From an uncultured Eubacteriales bacterium (GTDB taxonomy: Bacteria; Bacillota; Clostridia; Oscillospirales; CAG-382), in assembly GCA_934444645.1 (NCBI GenBank), contig CAKSCV010000006.1, positions 62,001 to 126,000 of the forward strand: a stretch of DNA of 64,000 nucleotides, in the 5' to 3' direction. Below the pieces are notes generated by a model that had not been told where the DNA came from, searched no databases, and saw only the letters and a program-made list of their open reading frames with translations. Every line of letters starts with the position of its first letter. Positions within the stretch are counted from its first letter, which is position 1. Positions 46,251 to 55,122 of this stretch are shown here, piece after piece. Position numbers and translations under genes: made by a program.

Positions 46251-46300
46251 CAAAAGCGTCTTTCTTGTGCAGTCACTTGTACAGGAAGGACGCTTTTTTC
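46251..46300 (+). terminator. Terminator of the serpin gene
   Basis: Interrupted stem AAAGCGTC...GACGCTTT with inner pairs, followed by a T-run. Confidence 0.75.
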
Positions 46301-46436
46301 TGCGGCAAAGTGCGGCGTGTTTCGGTTTTTCAAAACGTTTTTATGCATAAAAGCCGTTTTTTGCGGCATACTGTAACCGGACGAAAAAACAGCCGTTTTT
46401 TATCCAAATTTTGTGTAAAAGCAAGGAGGACACGCC

Positions 46437-46613
46437 ATGTCACCCAAAGAACTTCTCTATATCGAAGATGCGCTCGGTCACGAAAAGCAGATGAAGGATC
46501 TGTTTTCCGGCTTTTCCGGGCAGATTCAGGACGCGGAGTTGAAAAATTTCGTGCAGGATCTCTGCACCAAGCACCAAACCAATTTTGATAAGCTGTACGG
46601 GCTGTTAAACTAA
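46437..46613 (+). CDS. Small CotF-like spore coat-associated protein
   Basis: 58 residues, starting MSPKELLYIEDALGHEKQMK and ending KLYGLLN. AAGGAGG lies just before ATG 46437. It is helical and acidic/amphipathic. Small proteins of this kind are usually found next to CotF-domain coat proteins in Clostridia, and here a CotF-like gene begins 20 nt downstream. A role in spore coat assembly is inferred from that pairing. Confidence 0.8.
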   Translation: MSPKELLYIEDALGHEKQMKDLFSGFSGQIQDAELKNFVQDLCTKHQTNFDKLYGLLN

Positions 46614-46633
46614 AGGAAAAAGGAGAAACGAAC

Positions 46634-46882
46634 ATGGACGACAAGCTGATCATGGACAACATTCTCACCTCAACCAAAAGCGAGTGTGATCTGTTAATGC
46701 ACGGCACCATCGAATCCGCCACGCCCGGCGTGCATACCGCGTTTTCGCAGATTTTGAACGATACGCTTTGTATGCAGAATGAGATCTACGCCAAAATGAC
46801 CGCCAAGGGCTGGTATCCGACGCAAAACGCCGAACAGCAGAAAATCGACGCCGCTAAGCAGAAATTTTCCGCTTCCAAATAA
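46634..46882 (+). CDS. CotF-family spore coat protein
   Basis: 82 residues. The central part (ILTSTKSECDLLMHGTIES, then FSQILNDTLCMQNEIYAKM, then KGWYPTQNA) matches the CotF/ferritin-like helical hairpin of small Clostridia coat proteins, including the 'GWYP' ending. AAAGGAG precedes ATG. It forms a two-gene operon with the preceding 58-residue gene and ends at a terminator. Confidence 0.85.
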   Translation: MDDKLIMDNILTSTKSECDLLMHGTIESATPGVHTAFSQILNDTLCMQNEIYAKMTAKGWYPTQNAEQQKIDAAKQKFSASK

Positions 46883-46898
46883 GTCCGCCTGATGCGTC

Positions 46899-46937
46899 AA
46901 GCCGTGTGACCGACAAAGTTGCACGGCTTTTTTGCGT
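46899..46937 (+). terminator. Terminator of the coat-protein operon
   Basis: Stem AAGCCGTG/CACGGCTT with a run of T after it. Confidence 0.8.
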
Positions 46938-47013
46938 TTTTTGCGAAAAGCATGGACTTTTTGCGGAAATTATGATACAATAAGGAAAAACCTCGTGTAA
47001 AGGAGCTCTTATT

Positions 47014-47973
47014 ATGGCAAGCTTTTTAGAATCGCTTCTCTCCGTCCCAACCGTTTCCGGCGGCGAAAAAGCCCTTACCGATAAGATAGACCGGTATATA
47101 AAAAAATATACCGATGAAACGCACACCGATGCGCTCGGCAACCTCATCGCCACGCGGCACGCGCTGTCAAAAAAAGGCAAAAAGCCGCTGAAGCTCGCCT
47201 TTTTCTGCGCGGTTGATGCACCCGGCCGCATTGTAACCTATTTGGAAGAAAACGGTCTTGTCCGCACCTCGCCCATCGGAAAAACAAGTGCCGAACGCGC
47301 TGTCTATACCGAAGTGGCAAAGACCGATAAAAAGTATACCGGTATACTTATTCCGGATAACGGCAAAACCGAAGCCGCCGAGCCGCTGTATGCCGATTTC
47401 GGCTTTGCCAATGCCAAAGAAGCCGCCAAACACCTGTCTCTCGGCGATCTGCTCTGCTTTGTGCAGGAACTGGTTTTTCTTGGCAAAACGCAGCTCTGCG
47501 CACCGGCACTCGGAAATAAGCTCTGCGCCGCCGCACTTGCCGGGCTTGCCGCCAAAACCGAAACCGCCGCCGCTTTGGAAATCTCGTTTGTTTTCTGTGC
47601 GCAGAGCGTCCTCGGCGCACGCGGCGCCGCTCCGGCTACGTTCGGGATTCAGCCGGACATCGCCGTGTGCTTGGAGGCCTATGAGGGAACCGAGCTTGGT
47701 CTTCGCTTGTCCGACCGTTTTTCGGTCGGCGATCATGATTTGGTGCGCCAAATGAAAAACGCCGCGTCACAGGTCGGCGCAGTCTTAACACCGCGCATCG
47801 AAACAGAGGCCGTCACCACCGATACCGCCCGGATAAACGGTGCAGGTGACGGTACACGCACCGTCACGCTGCTCTATCCCGTCCATGCGCTCGGTCTGCC
47901 GCGCGAACGCGCTGACAGCATGCTTTGCAGCACCCTCGTGCGCGTCCTCGACCGGTTCATGCAAAGCCTCTGA
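47014..47973 (+). CDS. M42-fold aminopeptidase homologue, apparently lacking its metal site
   Basis: 319 residues, close to M42 peptidase length. The opening LLSVPTVSGGEKALTDKI and TDALGNLIA match the family. However, the catalytic motifs are altered. The usual AHxDExG reads CAVDAPG (His lost), DDR/DNR reads GNK, the QEExG acid pair reads AQSVLG, and the later metal Asp reads Cys in IAVCLEA; only a final His (YPVHALG) may remain. The change at several sites with an otherwise intact frame suggests a non-enzymatic relative rather than a decaying gene. AAAGGAG precedes ATG. It converges with the small membrane-protein gene at 47992. Confidence 0.78.
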   Translation: MASFLESLLSVPTVSGGEKALTDKIDRYIKKYTDETHTDALGNLIATRHALSKKGKKPLKLAFFCAVDAPGRIVTYLEENGLVRTSPIGKTSAERAVYTEVAKTDKKYTGILIPDNGKTEAAEPLYADFGFANAKEAAKHLSLGDLLCFVQELVFLGKTQLCAPALGNKLCAAALAGLAAKTETAAALEISFVFCAQSVLGARGAAPATFGIQPDIAVCLEAYEGTELGLRLSDRFSVGDHDLVRQMKNAASQVGAVLTPRIETEAVTTDTARINGAGDGTRTVTLLYPVHALGLPRERADSMLCSTLVRVLDRFMQSL

Positions 47974-47991
47974 CCCCCATCGGTTGCTATG

Positions 47992-48390
47992 CTATCTGCA
48001 AAGCATCCAAAGCAGCATGCCGCAGACACCGGCACCACATCCGGCAGCAAACGAAATCACATCGCGCAAATGCAGCAAATGCGTTTTTTTCGGCGCTGTG
48101 CTTCGCCCATCGCCAAACGCAGCAAGCGAACCGCCCAATGGCACGCCGGCGGAAACCGACGCGTTTTTGGGTGCTATGCGAAACCGCGCCTGCGTCGGCG
48201 TGTCCGTACCGCTGTCAACCGACGATTGCACCGGCGTTGTTTTCACAAGACGCTCCGCTTCACCGAGGAATTCCTCCTCGGTGCTTTTTTTTGCACCCTG
48301 CCCGGCTTTGACAATAAAAAATGCCTCTTCGAATAAATTGCTGTCCATATTCCGCACCACAACCACACGTTTTGCACAGCCCTTGATCAT
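47992..48390 (-). CDS. Small conserved membrane protein (MIKG-type), function unknown
   Basis: 132 residues. It starts MIKGCAKRVVVVRN, followed by LFEEAFFIVK. I recognise this opening from uncharacterised proteins of Clostridia that carry a C-terminal membrane segment; here that is VISFAAGCGAGVCGMLLWML. The middle (about 45-105) is low complexity. AAGGAGC lies before ATG 48390. It is convergent with the M42-like gene, 18 nt apart. Confidence 0.7.
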   Translation of the reverse strand: MIKGCAKRVVVVRNMDSNLFEEAFFIVKAGQGAKKSTEEEFLGEAERLVKTTPVQSSVDSGTDTPTQARFRIAPKNASVSAGVPLGGSLAAFGDGRSTAPKKTHLLHLRDVISFAAGCGAGVCGMLLWMLCR

Positions 48391-48701
48391 GTCTCTTACG
48401 CTCCTTGTCCGTTTTTCTTGTTTTCTGCCACACTTCTATTGTAGACCGAAATCGGAAGGGCTATGCAGTGCCGCCAAAAAATCCCGCTTTTTCGGCGGAT
48501 ATCACTTTTACGCATATTTTTGATGCGGTTATCAGCGCGAATTGACGCTATTTTCGCAATGTCAAGATTTGCATAATTTATTGCTGTTTTTTTCAAATAC
48601 ATTCAATTTATGATTTATTTTGCAGTTCTTATTGACAATTATTTTCGCTTTTTCTATAATAAAGGTGCAAACAGAAAATCGACACACAAGGAGAACTGTC
48701 C
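48391..48701. other. Intergenic region before nagB; hairpin and promoter only
   Basis: It holds the upstream region of the small membrane-protein gene, a hairpin CCGCC-A5...T5-CGGCGG at 48471-48500 and the nagB promoter at 48632-48660. No gene is visible. Confidence 0.7.
48632..48660 (+). promoter_or_regulatory. Consensus promoter of nagB
   Basis: TTGACA (48632-48637), 17-bp spacer, TATAAT (48655-48660). The leader is about 35 nt, too short for a glmS-type ribozyme, so any control would be by a DNA-binding protein. Confidence 0.85.
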
Positions 48702-49475
48702 ATGCCGCTCATAAAAACTGAACAAACCGGTACATTAGCCGTCCGCATTTACGATACCCGTGCCGAAATGGGACACGCCGCCGGAAACGATGCCGCCGAC
48801 GTCATTGCCGCGCTGCTCGAAAAAAAACCGGAAATCAATATGATTTTTGCTGCCGCGCCTTCTCAGAACGAAACGCTCGCCGCGCTTTGTGAACGCAAAG
48901 ATATCGATTGGACGCACGTCAACGCCTATCACATGGACGAATATATCGGTCTTTCCGCCGACGCACCCCAACGCTTCGGCACGTTTCTCAAGAATGCCAT
49001 TTTCGGCAAGCTCCCCTTCCGCTCGGTAAGCTACATCGACTGCACCGGAAGCGACCCGGAGGTCGAATGCGCCCGGTACGCAGCCCTTCTTGAAAAGGTG
49101 AAGATCGACGTTGTCATGCTCGGCATCGGCGAAAACGGACACATCGCCTTCAACGATCCGCCGGTGGCCGATTTTGCCGATAAACGCATCATCAAGCCGG
49201 TGCAGCTGGATGAGATCTGCCGCAACCAACAGGTCAACGACGGCTGCTTTGCCCGGTTGGAGGATGTGCCGAAAACCGCGCTCACGCTCACCATTCCGAC
49301 GCTGTTTAACGCCGACTATCTGTTCTGCAGCGTTCCTGCCGCCACCAAGGCAGACGCCGTGTATCACACGGTCAACGATGCCGAGATCAGCACAAAATGC
49401 CCGGCGACCGTCATGCGCCGCCATCCGCACGCCGTGCTGTACTGCGACAAGGACAGTGCCGCCAAGATTTTATAA
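48702..49475 (+). CDS. nagB: Glucosamine-6-phosphate deaminase
   Basis: 257 residues. It converts glucosamine-6-phosphate to fructose-6-phosphate and ammonia in the cytoplasm. Family motifs: HMDEYIGL (catalytic base Asp), GIGENGHIAFNDP (active-site His) and LTLTIPTLFNA. Length is normal for NagB. AAGGAG precedes ATG. It is followed after 64 nt by an oxidoreductase gene, then by nagA and an araC regulator, together forming an amino-sugar catabolic block. Some paralogues in such clusters act on other amino-sugar phosphates, so the exact substrate is inferred. Confidence 0.88.
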   Translation: MPLIKTEQTGTLAVRIYDTRAEMGHAAGNDAADVIAALLEKKPEINMIFAAAPSQNETLAALCERKDIDWTHVNAYHMDEYIGLSADAPQRFGTFLKNAIFGKLPFRSVSYIDCTGSDPEVECARYAALLEKVKIDVVMLGIGENGHIAFNDPPVADFADKRIIKPVQLDEICRNQQVNDGCFARLEDVPKTALTLTIPTLFNADYLFCSVPAATKADAVYHTVNDAEISTKCPATVMRRHPHAVLYCDKDSAAKIL

Positions 49476-49539
49476 CAATTATAAAAAGACAAGCATATTT
49501 CCGAAAAGCTCTGACATTTTGTCTGAAAGGAAGGTTCTC

Positions 49540-50637
49540 ATGAATTCACCCAGAAAACAAGGTATTCTGAACGTCGCCATTATCGGTCAAGGCCGCAGCG
49601 GCCGTGATATTCACGGCGCGTATTTCCTGTCGGAGGCATCCAAAAAATACTATCGCGTCATCGCCGTCGTCGATGCCCTTGCCGCCCGCCGCGCCCGTGC
49701 AGCCTACGAATTCGGCTTTCATGTTTACGACGACTACAAGCTTTTATTTGCCCACAGCGATATCGACCTTGTCATCAACGCCACGTTTTCCGATGAGCAT
49801 TATCCCATTACCATGGATCTTTTGGAGCACGGCTTCAATGTCGTGTGCGAAAAGCCCTTTTCCGCCTATGCAGACGAGTGCGAAGCCATGATCCGTGCGG
49901 CAAAGAAGCATAACTGTCTTCTCACCGTATTCCAGCAATCGCGCCTTGCCTCCTACTATAAGCGTATTCACGAGATCCTCGAAAGCGGCGTTCTCGGCGA
50001 AATCGCACAGATAAGCATTGCGTTTTCCGGCTTCTCGCGCCGTTGGGACTGGCAGACCAGCAAGCGCTTCTACGGCGGCTGCCTCTTAAACACCGGCCCT
50101 CATCCGCTCGATCAGGCACTGGATTTACTGAATCTTGCCGAAAATGAGCTGCCGCAGGTGGTATATTCCAAGCTCGGCAAATACAATTCCTTCGGCGATG
50201 CTGAGGACTATGCCAAGGTACTTCTCACCGCGCCCGGCAGACCGCTCATCGACGTGGAGATCAGCAGCTGCGACGCTTATTCCGACTATACCTACAAGAT
50301 TCAAGGTTCGCGCGGCTCGCTAAAAGCTACCATGAGCAAGCTGGAGTGGAAGTATTTCGACCCGGCCGAAGCACCCGAACAAACACTCACGCTCGAAACG
50401 CTTGTCGGCGACGACGGCTTTTCACCGTTATACTGCGGTGAAAAACTTCCGTGGAAATGCTTCTCGGAGGAATTAAACGGAACGGCGTTCGGCCTTGCCG
50501 TGGAGGATTACTATGAACGGCTGTACAAAACCATGACCGAAGGTGCGGAGCTGTTCATCAAGCCGGAAACGATTGTCAAGCTCATTCGCGTGGCCGAAAA
50601 GGTGCATGCCGACAACCCCATGCCGGTTCTTTATTAA
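49540..50637 (+). CDS. Gfo/Idh/MocA family NAD(P)-dependent oxidoreductase
   Basis: 365 residues. The N-terminal Rossmann fold begins LNVAIIGQGRSGRDIHG (GxGxxG-like). It is followed by INATFSDEHYPITMDLLEHG and VVCEKPF, the EKP motif holding the family's catalytic Lys. The C-terminal substrate domain has GGCLLNTGPHPLDQALDLL (GGHxxDxxH-type region). Members oxidise or rearrange sugars and sugar derivatives; the substrate cannot be read from sequence. ATG 49540 is chosen over the longer open frame because AAAGGAAGG precedes it and the Rossmann strand starts just after. Its place between nagB and nagA suggests amino-sugar use. Confidence 0.87.
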   Translation: MNSPRKQGILNVAIIGQGRSGRDIHGAYFLSEASKKYYRVIAVVDALAARRARAAYEFGFHVYDDYKLLFAHSDIDLVINATFSDEHYPITMDLLEHGFNVVCEKPFSAYADECEAMIRAAKKHNCLLTVFQQSRLASYYKRIHEILESGVLGEIAQISIAFSGFSRRWDWQTSKRFYGGCLLNTGPHPLDQALDLLNLAENELPQVVYSKLGKYNSFGDAEDYAKVLLTAPGRPLIDVEISSCDAYSDYTYKIQGSRGSLKATMSKLEWKYFDPAEAPEQTLTLETLVGDDGFSPLYCGEKLPWKCFSEELNGTAFGLAVEDYYERLYKTMTEGAELFIKPETIVKLIRVAEKVHADNPMPVLY

Positions 50638-50746
50638 GGCTTTTTCAAAGCGGTGCGGTTTCCCTTGCGGAGACCGTCGCCGCTTTTTTGCCAGGCAAAA
50701 CACGGTAAAACTTTGCGTTTTTTGTATATTTTTGATATATAAACAC

Positions 50747-50775
50747 TTGATTTGCCGTCAGAAATATGTTATAAT
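50747..50775 (+). promoter_or_regulatory. Sigma-A promoter of nagA
   Basis: TTGATT (50747-50752), 17-bp spacer, TATAAT (50770-50775), about 50 nt of leader before ATG 50835. Confidence 0.8.
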
Positions 50776-50834
50776 GCTATCGGACACCTTGAAAATGCCG
50801 GTGTTTCCGAAGGATCCGTCAAGGAGAAACACAT

Positions 50835-52037
50835 ATGATCATCCAAATCACAAACGGGAAAATCATCACCCGAGATTCCATCCGCACCGATGCCGATCTC
50901 TGTTTTGAGACAACCGGTGGCAAAATCATCGGCCTGTATCCCAAGCATTCGCCGCTTGCGCCGACGCCCGACAAAACCCTTGACGCGCACGGCCTTTTCG
51001 TTTCGCCCGGCTTTATCGATCTGCACACGCACGGTGCAGGCGGTTCGGATTTTCTCGACTGCGAAACAGACGGCTTTCTGAAAGCTGCCGCCACACATGC
51101 CTGCCACGGAACGACAGCACTCTTGCCGACAGCCACCTCAGGAGACCTCGCCGAGCTTTTTGAGACCATCGACGTCTACCGTGCCGCCAAGCGCGAAAAC
51201 ACGACAGCAGCATTTCTCGGCTTGCATCTCGAAGGTCCGTATTTCGCGCCAAGCCAAAAGGGCGCCCAAGACGAGGCATATGTGCGTGGCTTCAACAAGG
51301 ACGAATACATCCGCATTCTCGCTTACGGCGGAAGCGATATCCGCCGATGGAGTGCCGCTCCCGAGCTTACCGGTGCCGAAGAATTTGCGCACACGCTCAC
51401 ATCGCACGGTGTGCTGCCGTCGATCGGGCACACCGACGCGTCGGAGGACGATGTTGCCAAGGCGTTTGACGCCGGATTTACGCACGTCACCCATCTCTAT
51501 TCCTGCACCAGCGGCGTTCACCGCAAAAACGGCTTACGCTATGCCGGTGTTATTGAGTGCGCGTACTTAAACGACCGTATGACGGTCGAGATCATTGCCG
51601 ACGGCGTGCACCTTCCGGCATCGCTCTTAAAGTTGGTGTGCAAGATCAAGAGTGCGTACAGCACCGCGCTTGTCACCGATTCCATGCGCGCGGCAGGAAT
51701 GCCCGAAGGCGAGAGCGTTTTGGGCAGCAAAACGCATGGGCTGCGCGTCATCGTGGAGGACGGCGTTGCCAAAATGCCGGATCGCACCTGCTTTGCCGGG
51801 AGCGTCGCCACCATGGACAGGCTTGTGCGCAACATGGTGTATCTGGCAGGTGTATCGCTTGTTGATGCGGTGAGAATGGCCTCCGAAACACCGGCGCGCA
51901 TTATCGGCGAAACGCACAAGGGTGCGCTGTTGCCCGGCTATGATGCGGATATCGTGCTTTTTGACGAAAACATACAGATTGATACAGTCATCATCGGCGG
52001 AAAGGCGGTTTTTTATGACCAAAAGAGAAACGTGTAG
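50835..52037 (+). CDS. nagA: N-acetylglucosamine-6-phosphate deacetylase
   Basis: 400 residues of the amidohydrolase superfamily. It removes acetate from GlcNAc-6-phosphate, feeding NagB. Motifs: PGFIDLHTHGAGG (metal-site HxH), GLHLEGPYF (metal Glu), SIGHTDAS, THLYSCTSG and LVTDSMRAAGM (catalytic Asp). The end has the usual LLPGYDADIVLFDE strand. CAAGGAG precedes ATG. Its last 23 nt overlap the downstream araC gene, so the two are co-transcribed and translationally linked. Confidence 0.92.
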   Translation: MIIQITNGKIITRDSIRTDADLCFETTGGKIIGLYPKHSPLAPTPDKTLDAHGLFVSPGFIDLHTHGAGGSDFLDCETDGFLKAAATHACHGTTALLPTATSGDLAELFETIDVYRAAKRENTTAAFLGLHLEGPYFAPSQKGAQDEAYVRGFNKDEYIRILAYGGSDIRRWSAAPELTGAEEFAHTLTSHGVLPSIGHTDASEDDVAKAFDAGFTHVTHLYSCTSGVHRKNGLRYAGVIECAYLNDRMTVEIIADGVHLPASLLKLVCKIKSAYSTALVTDSMRAAGMPEGESVLGSKTHGLRVIVEDGVAKMPDRTCFAGSVATMDRLVRNMVYLAGVSLVDAVRMASETPARIIGETHKGALLPGYDADIVLFDENIQIDTVIIGGKAVFYDQKRNV

Positions 52038-52917
52038 AGCTTCCGACAGTGTCGAAAGCATTCGTGCGGCAAATCGGATGCGCGATTATCCCCAAGAGGA
52101 CGTCAGTGTATTCCTGAAGGAGTACCGCAACCCTTACATGATCACGCCGCATTTGCACACGGAATATGAAATCTATTACAACATAAACGGCGGCAAAGGC
52201 TTCTTTATCGACGATCACTACTACGACTGCAATCCGCACGATTTGTTCATCATCCGCAAAATGCACATCCACCGCGTGGCAGTCGGCGATCCGGACAACT
52301 ATGTGCGGTGCGTCATCAGCATTGATTCGTCGTTTATCGACAAGCTAAGGCTATTGCTTTCGGATCGCACGGCACTCGATTTTTTGGATGCGGTCGGCGA
52401 AACGCTTCCGGTCAAGGTGCATTTGGGGAAAGAGGATCACGAAAAGTACATGATGCACATCAAAGAGTATCTGCGGCTGGAGCAGGCGAAAAACTCGCTG
52501 CTTTTGACCTCAAAGCTGTTTGAGCTGCTCGCGTTCATCAAGTATGTCTATCGCGGCAAAGAGGGCGTTGTGATCCCGGAATCCGAGCCGGAATTATGGT
52601 CGGAAAAGGCCATTCGCTACATTGAGCGCAATTTCAGGGAATGTCAGGCCTCCGAGGTGGCGCACGCCCTGAATATCAACGAAAACTATCTCAGCCGGCT
52701 GTTCAAAAACGAAACCGGCACTTCTCTCAACAACTATATCATCCAACGCCGCATCGCCGAGGCCAAAAAGCTTTTGTACAACGGCGTCAGCGTCAAGGAC
52801 ACCTGCACCTCCTCCGGCTTTAACGACTGCTCGAACTTTATCCGCACCTTCAAAAAGTTCACCGGCATGTCGCCGGGAACCATTAAAAAGCAACGGTGCT
52901 TTGAGGAGCAGCATTAA
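52015..52917 (+). CDS. AraC-family transcriptional regulator
   Basis: 300 residues. The N-terminal cupin has TPHLHTEYEIYYNINGGKG and PHDLFIIRKMHIHRV. The C-terminal helix-turn-helix pair (EVAHALNINENYLSRLFK and VKDTCTSSGFNDCSNFIRTF) ends in TGMSPGTIKK. The start is ATG 52015, inside the end of nagA, with AAAGGCGG ahead. It is the probable regulator of the nag block; the overlap would keep its level tied to NagA. Confidence 0.88.
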   Translation: MTKRETCRASDSVESIRAANRMRDYPQEDVSVFLKEYRNPYMITPHLHTEYEIYYNINGGKGFFIDDHYYDCNPHDLFIIRKMHIHRVAVGDPDNYVRCVISIDSSFIDKLRLLLSDRTALDFLDAVGETLPVKVHLGKEDHEKYMMHIKEYLRLEQAKNSLLLTSKLFELLAFIKYVYRGKEGVVIPESEPELWSEKAIRYIERNFRECQASEVAHALNINENYLSRLFKNETGTSLNNYIIQRRIAEAKKLLYNGVSVKDTCTSSGFNDCSNFIRTFKKFTGMSPGTIKKQRCFEEQH

Positions 52918-52926
52918 GCTTATTCA

Positions 52927-52964
52927 CGCACAAAAAGTTGCCGATGGCAACTTTTTGTGCGTCG
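52927..52964 (+). terminator. Terminator of the nagA-araC operon
   Basis: Perfect 16-bp stem CGCACAAAAAGTTGCC with loop GAT. The T-run lies within the stem. Confidence 0.75.
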
Positions 52965-54210
52965 GAGACCGCCGAAAGGATGCCGCCAAAGGCGGCGGAA
53001 GGATTGAAGTTGGTTTGTGCGCAGTTGTTGTTTGGGTGCGCTGATTTAAGGTTTGCGTAACCTCGGAGCTCCTTTAAAAAGGTTTAAATTGTTGCAGTGC
53101 GAAGCTGCGGCTGTGGTGTGCTAATTCGAGGTTTGCAGAACCTCGGAGCTTCCCAGAAAGGGAAACGGTTTTATTCTTTTCGCGTGTACGAAAAGAACCA
53201 AAAGTACACCAGAGGTTTGCGAACCTCTGGACTCCGGGGACGATTCAAAGCTCTGTCGGAAAAGATTTTGTAAAGCTTTCCGGCGGCTCATGCCGAAACC
53301 GGTTTTGTCCGAAAAACGCCGGCGTAAAGGCTTTGAATCGGTGCGAAAGGGTTACCGTAGTGCAGACGCAAGACCGATGTTTTTCGAAAAACAGTTGTTT
53401 TACAGCAAGCTCACAGCAGGTTTTCGCGGATAAAATTTGTGACTGCTCGTTAGCTTTGTTGCGGTGGGAAATTGAGTTTTGCTGTGTTGATAAAAAACTT
53501 TTCTTTTTCGGTTTGCTTTGCATGAGCCGAAAAAACGCCTTTTTCGCGAATCAAGAAAATTTCATTAGCAGAAAGCTTTACGAACTTCACTCAAAGCCGT
53601 TTTTTACGCACAAAAAACTTCTTTTGCACGTGCCTTTCTTCGCTGTCCGCAAAAATTTCCATTTTCACAAACCAAAAGCCCTTCATTTGCACACCCCTTT
53701 CCTTTTTTCCATCCAAAACACCCCTTTTCCACCCTCCACCTCCCATTCGCACCACCCTTAACCTACTGTTTGCAAAGAATGCGGCTGTTCTTTTGCTCTT
53801 CGCTCTAATTTTGTGCTGTAAAGCCGGAGCGTCGCACCGATTCAAATCATTGCCGGCGATACCCGGCGAAGTTGCAGCTTTTCGCAAAACCGGTTACTTG
53901 ATGAATGCCGGTCATTTCAGAAAAAATCACGTATCGACCGGCGATTTGAATCGTCCCCGGAGTCCAGAGGTTCGCAAACCTCTGGTGTACTTTTGGTTCT
54001 TTTCGTACACGCGAAAAGAATAAAACCGTTTCCCTTCCGGGAAAGCTCCGAGGTTCTGCAAACCTCGAATCAGCGCACCGCAGCCGCAGCTTCGCACTGC
54101 AACAATTAAAACCTTTCAGAGAGCTTCGATGTTCCGCAAACCTCGAATCAGCGCACAAAAACAACAACCTCACACAATCCCATTAAATCCTCCGCCGCCC
54201 TCGGCGGTAT
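52965..54210. mobile_element. 1.25-kb inverted-repeat element without a transposase (MITE-like)
   Basis: Long inverted arms bound a gene-free interior. The best-matching parts, 53163-53249 and 53945-54031 (87 bp), are nearly perfect reverse complements; similarity extends outward on both sides to about 52985 and 54205. The arms contain nested palindromes such as CCAGAGGTTTGCGAACCTCTGG and CGAGGTTTGCAGAACCTCGG. A second inverted pair (CACCGATTCAAA near 53836 and its complement near 53331) lies inside. Interior frames of up to 142 codons show no family motif or ribosome binding site. It may be a nonautonomous mobile element or a folded RNA. Confidence 0.6.
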
Positions 54211-54244
54211 ATACAAAAGGAGCTGCCGCAACAGCTCCTTTTGT
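54211..54244 (-). terminator. Terminator of the dehydroquinase-like gene
   Basis: Perfect stem ACAAAAGGAGCTG with its complement around CCGCAA, directly after the stop codon of the minus-strand gene. Confidence 0.8.
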
Positions 54245-54245
54245 A

Positions 54246-55007
54246 TCACCACGGCAGGTCTTCATATCCTGCAAGCGTCATCGCCGTTTTGACGTCCTGT
54301 AAGGTCGGTTGACTCTCCCATTCCTTTTTCTGAATGGCGGCAAGATACATACACACGCCAAACATCGGCCCGTAAATCCGGTGGATACGGCAATGCGAGC
54401 CGTTGCACAGAAGCAGAAACGGAATGGGCAGCGTGCGCTTTAATTCCGCAATCAGTTCCAAATTTTGCTGCAATTCCTCTTCGCTGTTGGCTGTGGTAAC
54501 AATTTTGGAAATATCCGCACCGCGTTCGGCAGCGGCATTGGCAATTTTTTTGACCTCCTCTTTCGGCACAAAACGTCCGAAAACGTGCGTGGACATAAGC
54601 ACCTCCGCCCCTTTTGCGTGTGCCGACCGGATAAAGGCTTTCTGCTTTCCGACAGCTGTCGGATCCTCGGTGTATTCGCCTTCGCGCGGATCAAACATAT
54701 CACACCGCAAATCAAGAAGCACCTTCCCGCAGTCCGCCGCAGCAAGCAGCGCTTCGGCAAGTGCTTCATCATCGGCATTCGGATCTCCGCCGCGATAGTT
54801 GGTCAAATAGCAGGGCGTTCCGTCCATGGCCTCCAGAAGGCTTTTAACAACCGGCAAGGTACGGTATTCCGGCTTCAAATAATCGATCTGCATTCCAAAG
54901 GTATCCGTGCCGACAGAACGGATCTGCCCGATTTCGGCAAGAATCGCTTCGGGCGTATCGCCTTTTAACATAGTCGTAACAGTCGGACGGTTTTTCAAAA
55001 GAAACAT
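54246..55007 (-). CDS. Type I 3-dehydroquinate dehydratase-like protein
   Basis: 253 residues, the usual AroD length. The (beta/alpha)8 pattern keeps the Schiff-base Lys (GADISKIVTTANS) and the partner His (STHVFG), plus a late Arg-containing loop (HCRIHRIYGPMFG). However, the substrate-carboxylate residues differ: the 'E-x-R-x-D' near the N-terminus reads GMQIDYL, the 'TxRTxxEGG' region reads YLTNYRGGDPN, and the DxE-type strand reads LLDLRCDMFD. It may act on a related substrate rather than dehydroquinate. No other shikimate-pathway gene is nearby. The start is ATG 55007 with AAAGGAG 8 nt ahead; an upstream TTG is less suitable. Confidence 0.78.
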   Translation of the reverse strand: MFLLKNRPTVTTMLKGDTPEAILAEIGQIRSVGTDTFGMQIDYLKPEYRTLPVVKSLLEAMDGTPCYLTNYRGGDPNADDEALAEALLAAADCGKVLLDLRCDMFDPREGEYTEDPTAVGKQKAFIRSAHAKGAEVLMSTHVFGRFVPKEEVKKIANAAAERGADISKIVTTANSEEELQQNLELIAELKRTLPIPFLLLCNGSHCRIHRIYGPMFGVCMYLAAIQKKEWESQPTLQDVKTAMTLAGYEDLPW

Positions 55008-55122
55008 GGCAAAAACTCCTTTTTTCGGCACAGTCGTTCATTTGCTTTCATTGTAGCACATGAAAGCCGCCCTGACAAGCCACTTTTCTCCAAAACAAGA
55101 ACACTTTTATCGTGTTTTTTGA

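Noticed and set aside
48632..48701. glmS-type ribozyme or riboswitch ahead of nagB
   Set aside because: The leader is only about 35 nt, far too short for the known ribozyme fold.
53333..53761. Open frame of 142 codons inside the inverted-repeat element
   Set aside because: No ribosome binding site, Phe/Cys/His-rich without domain pattern, and it spans part of an inner inverted repeat.
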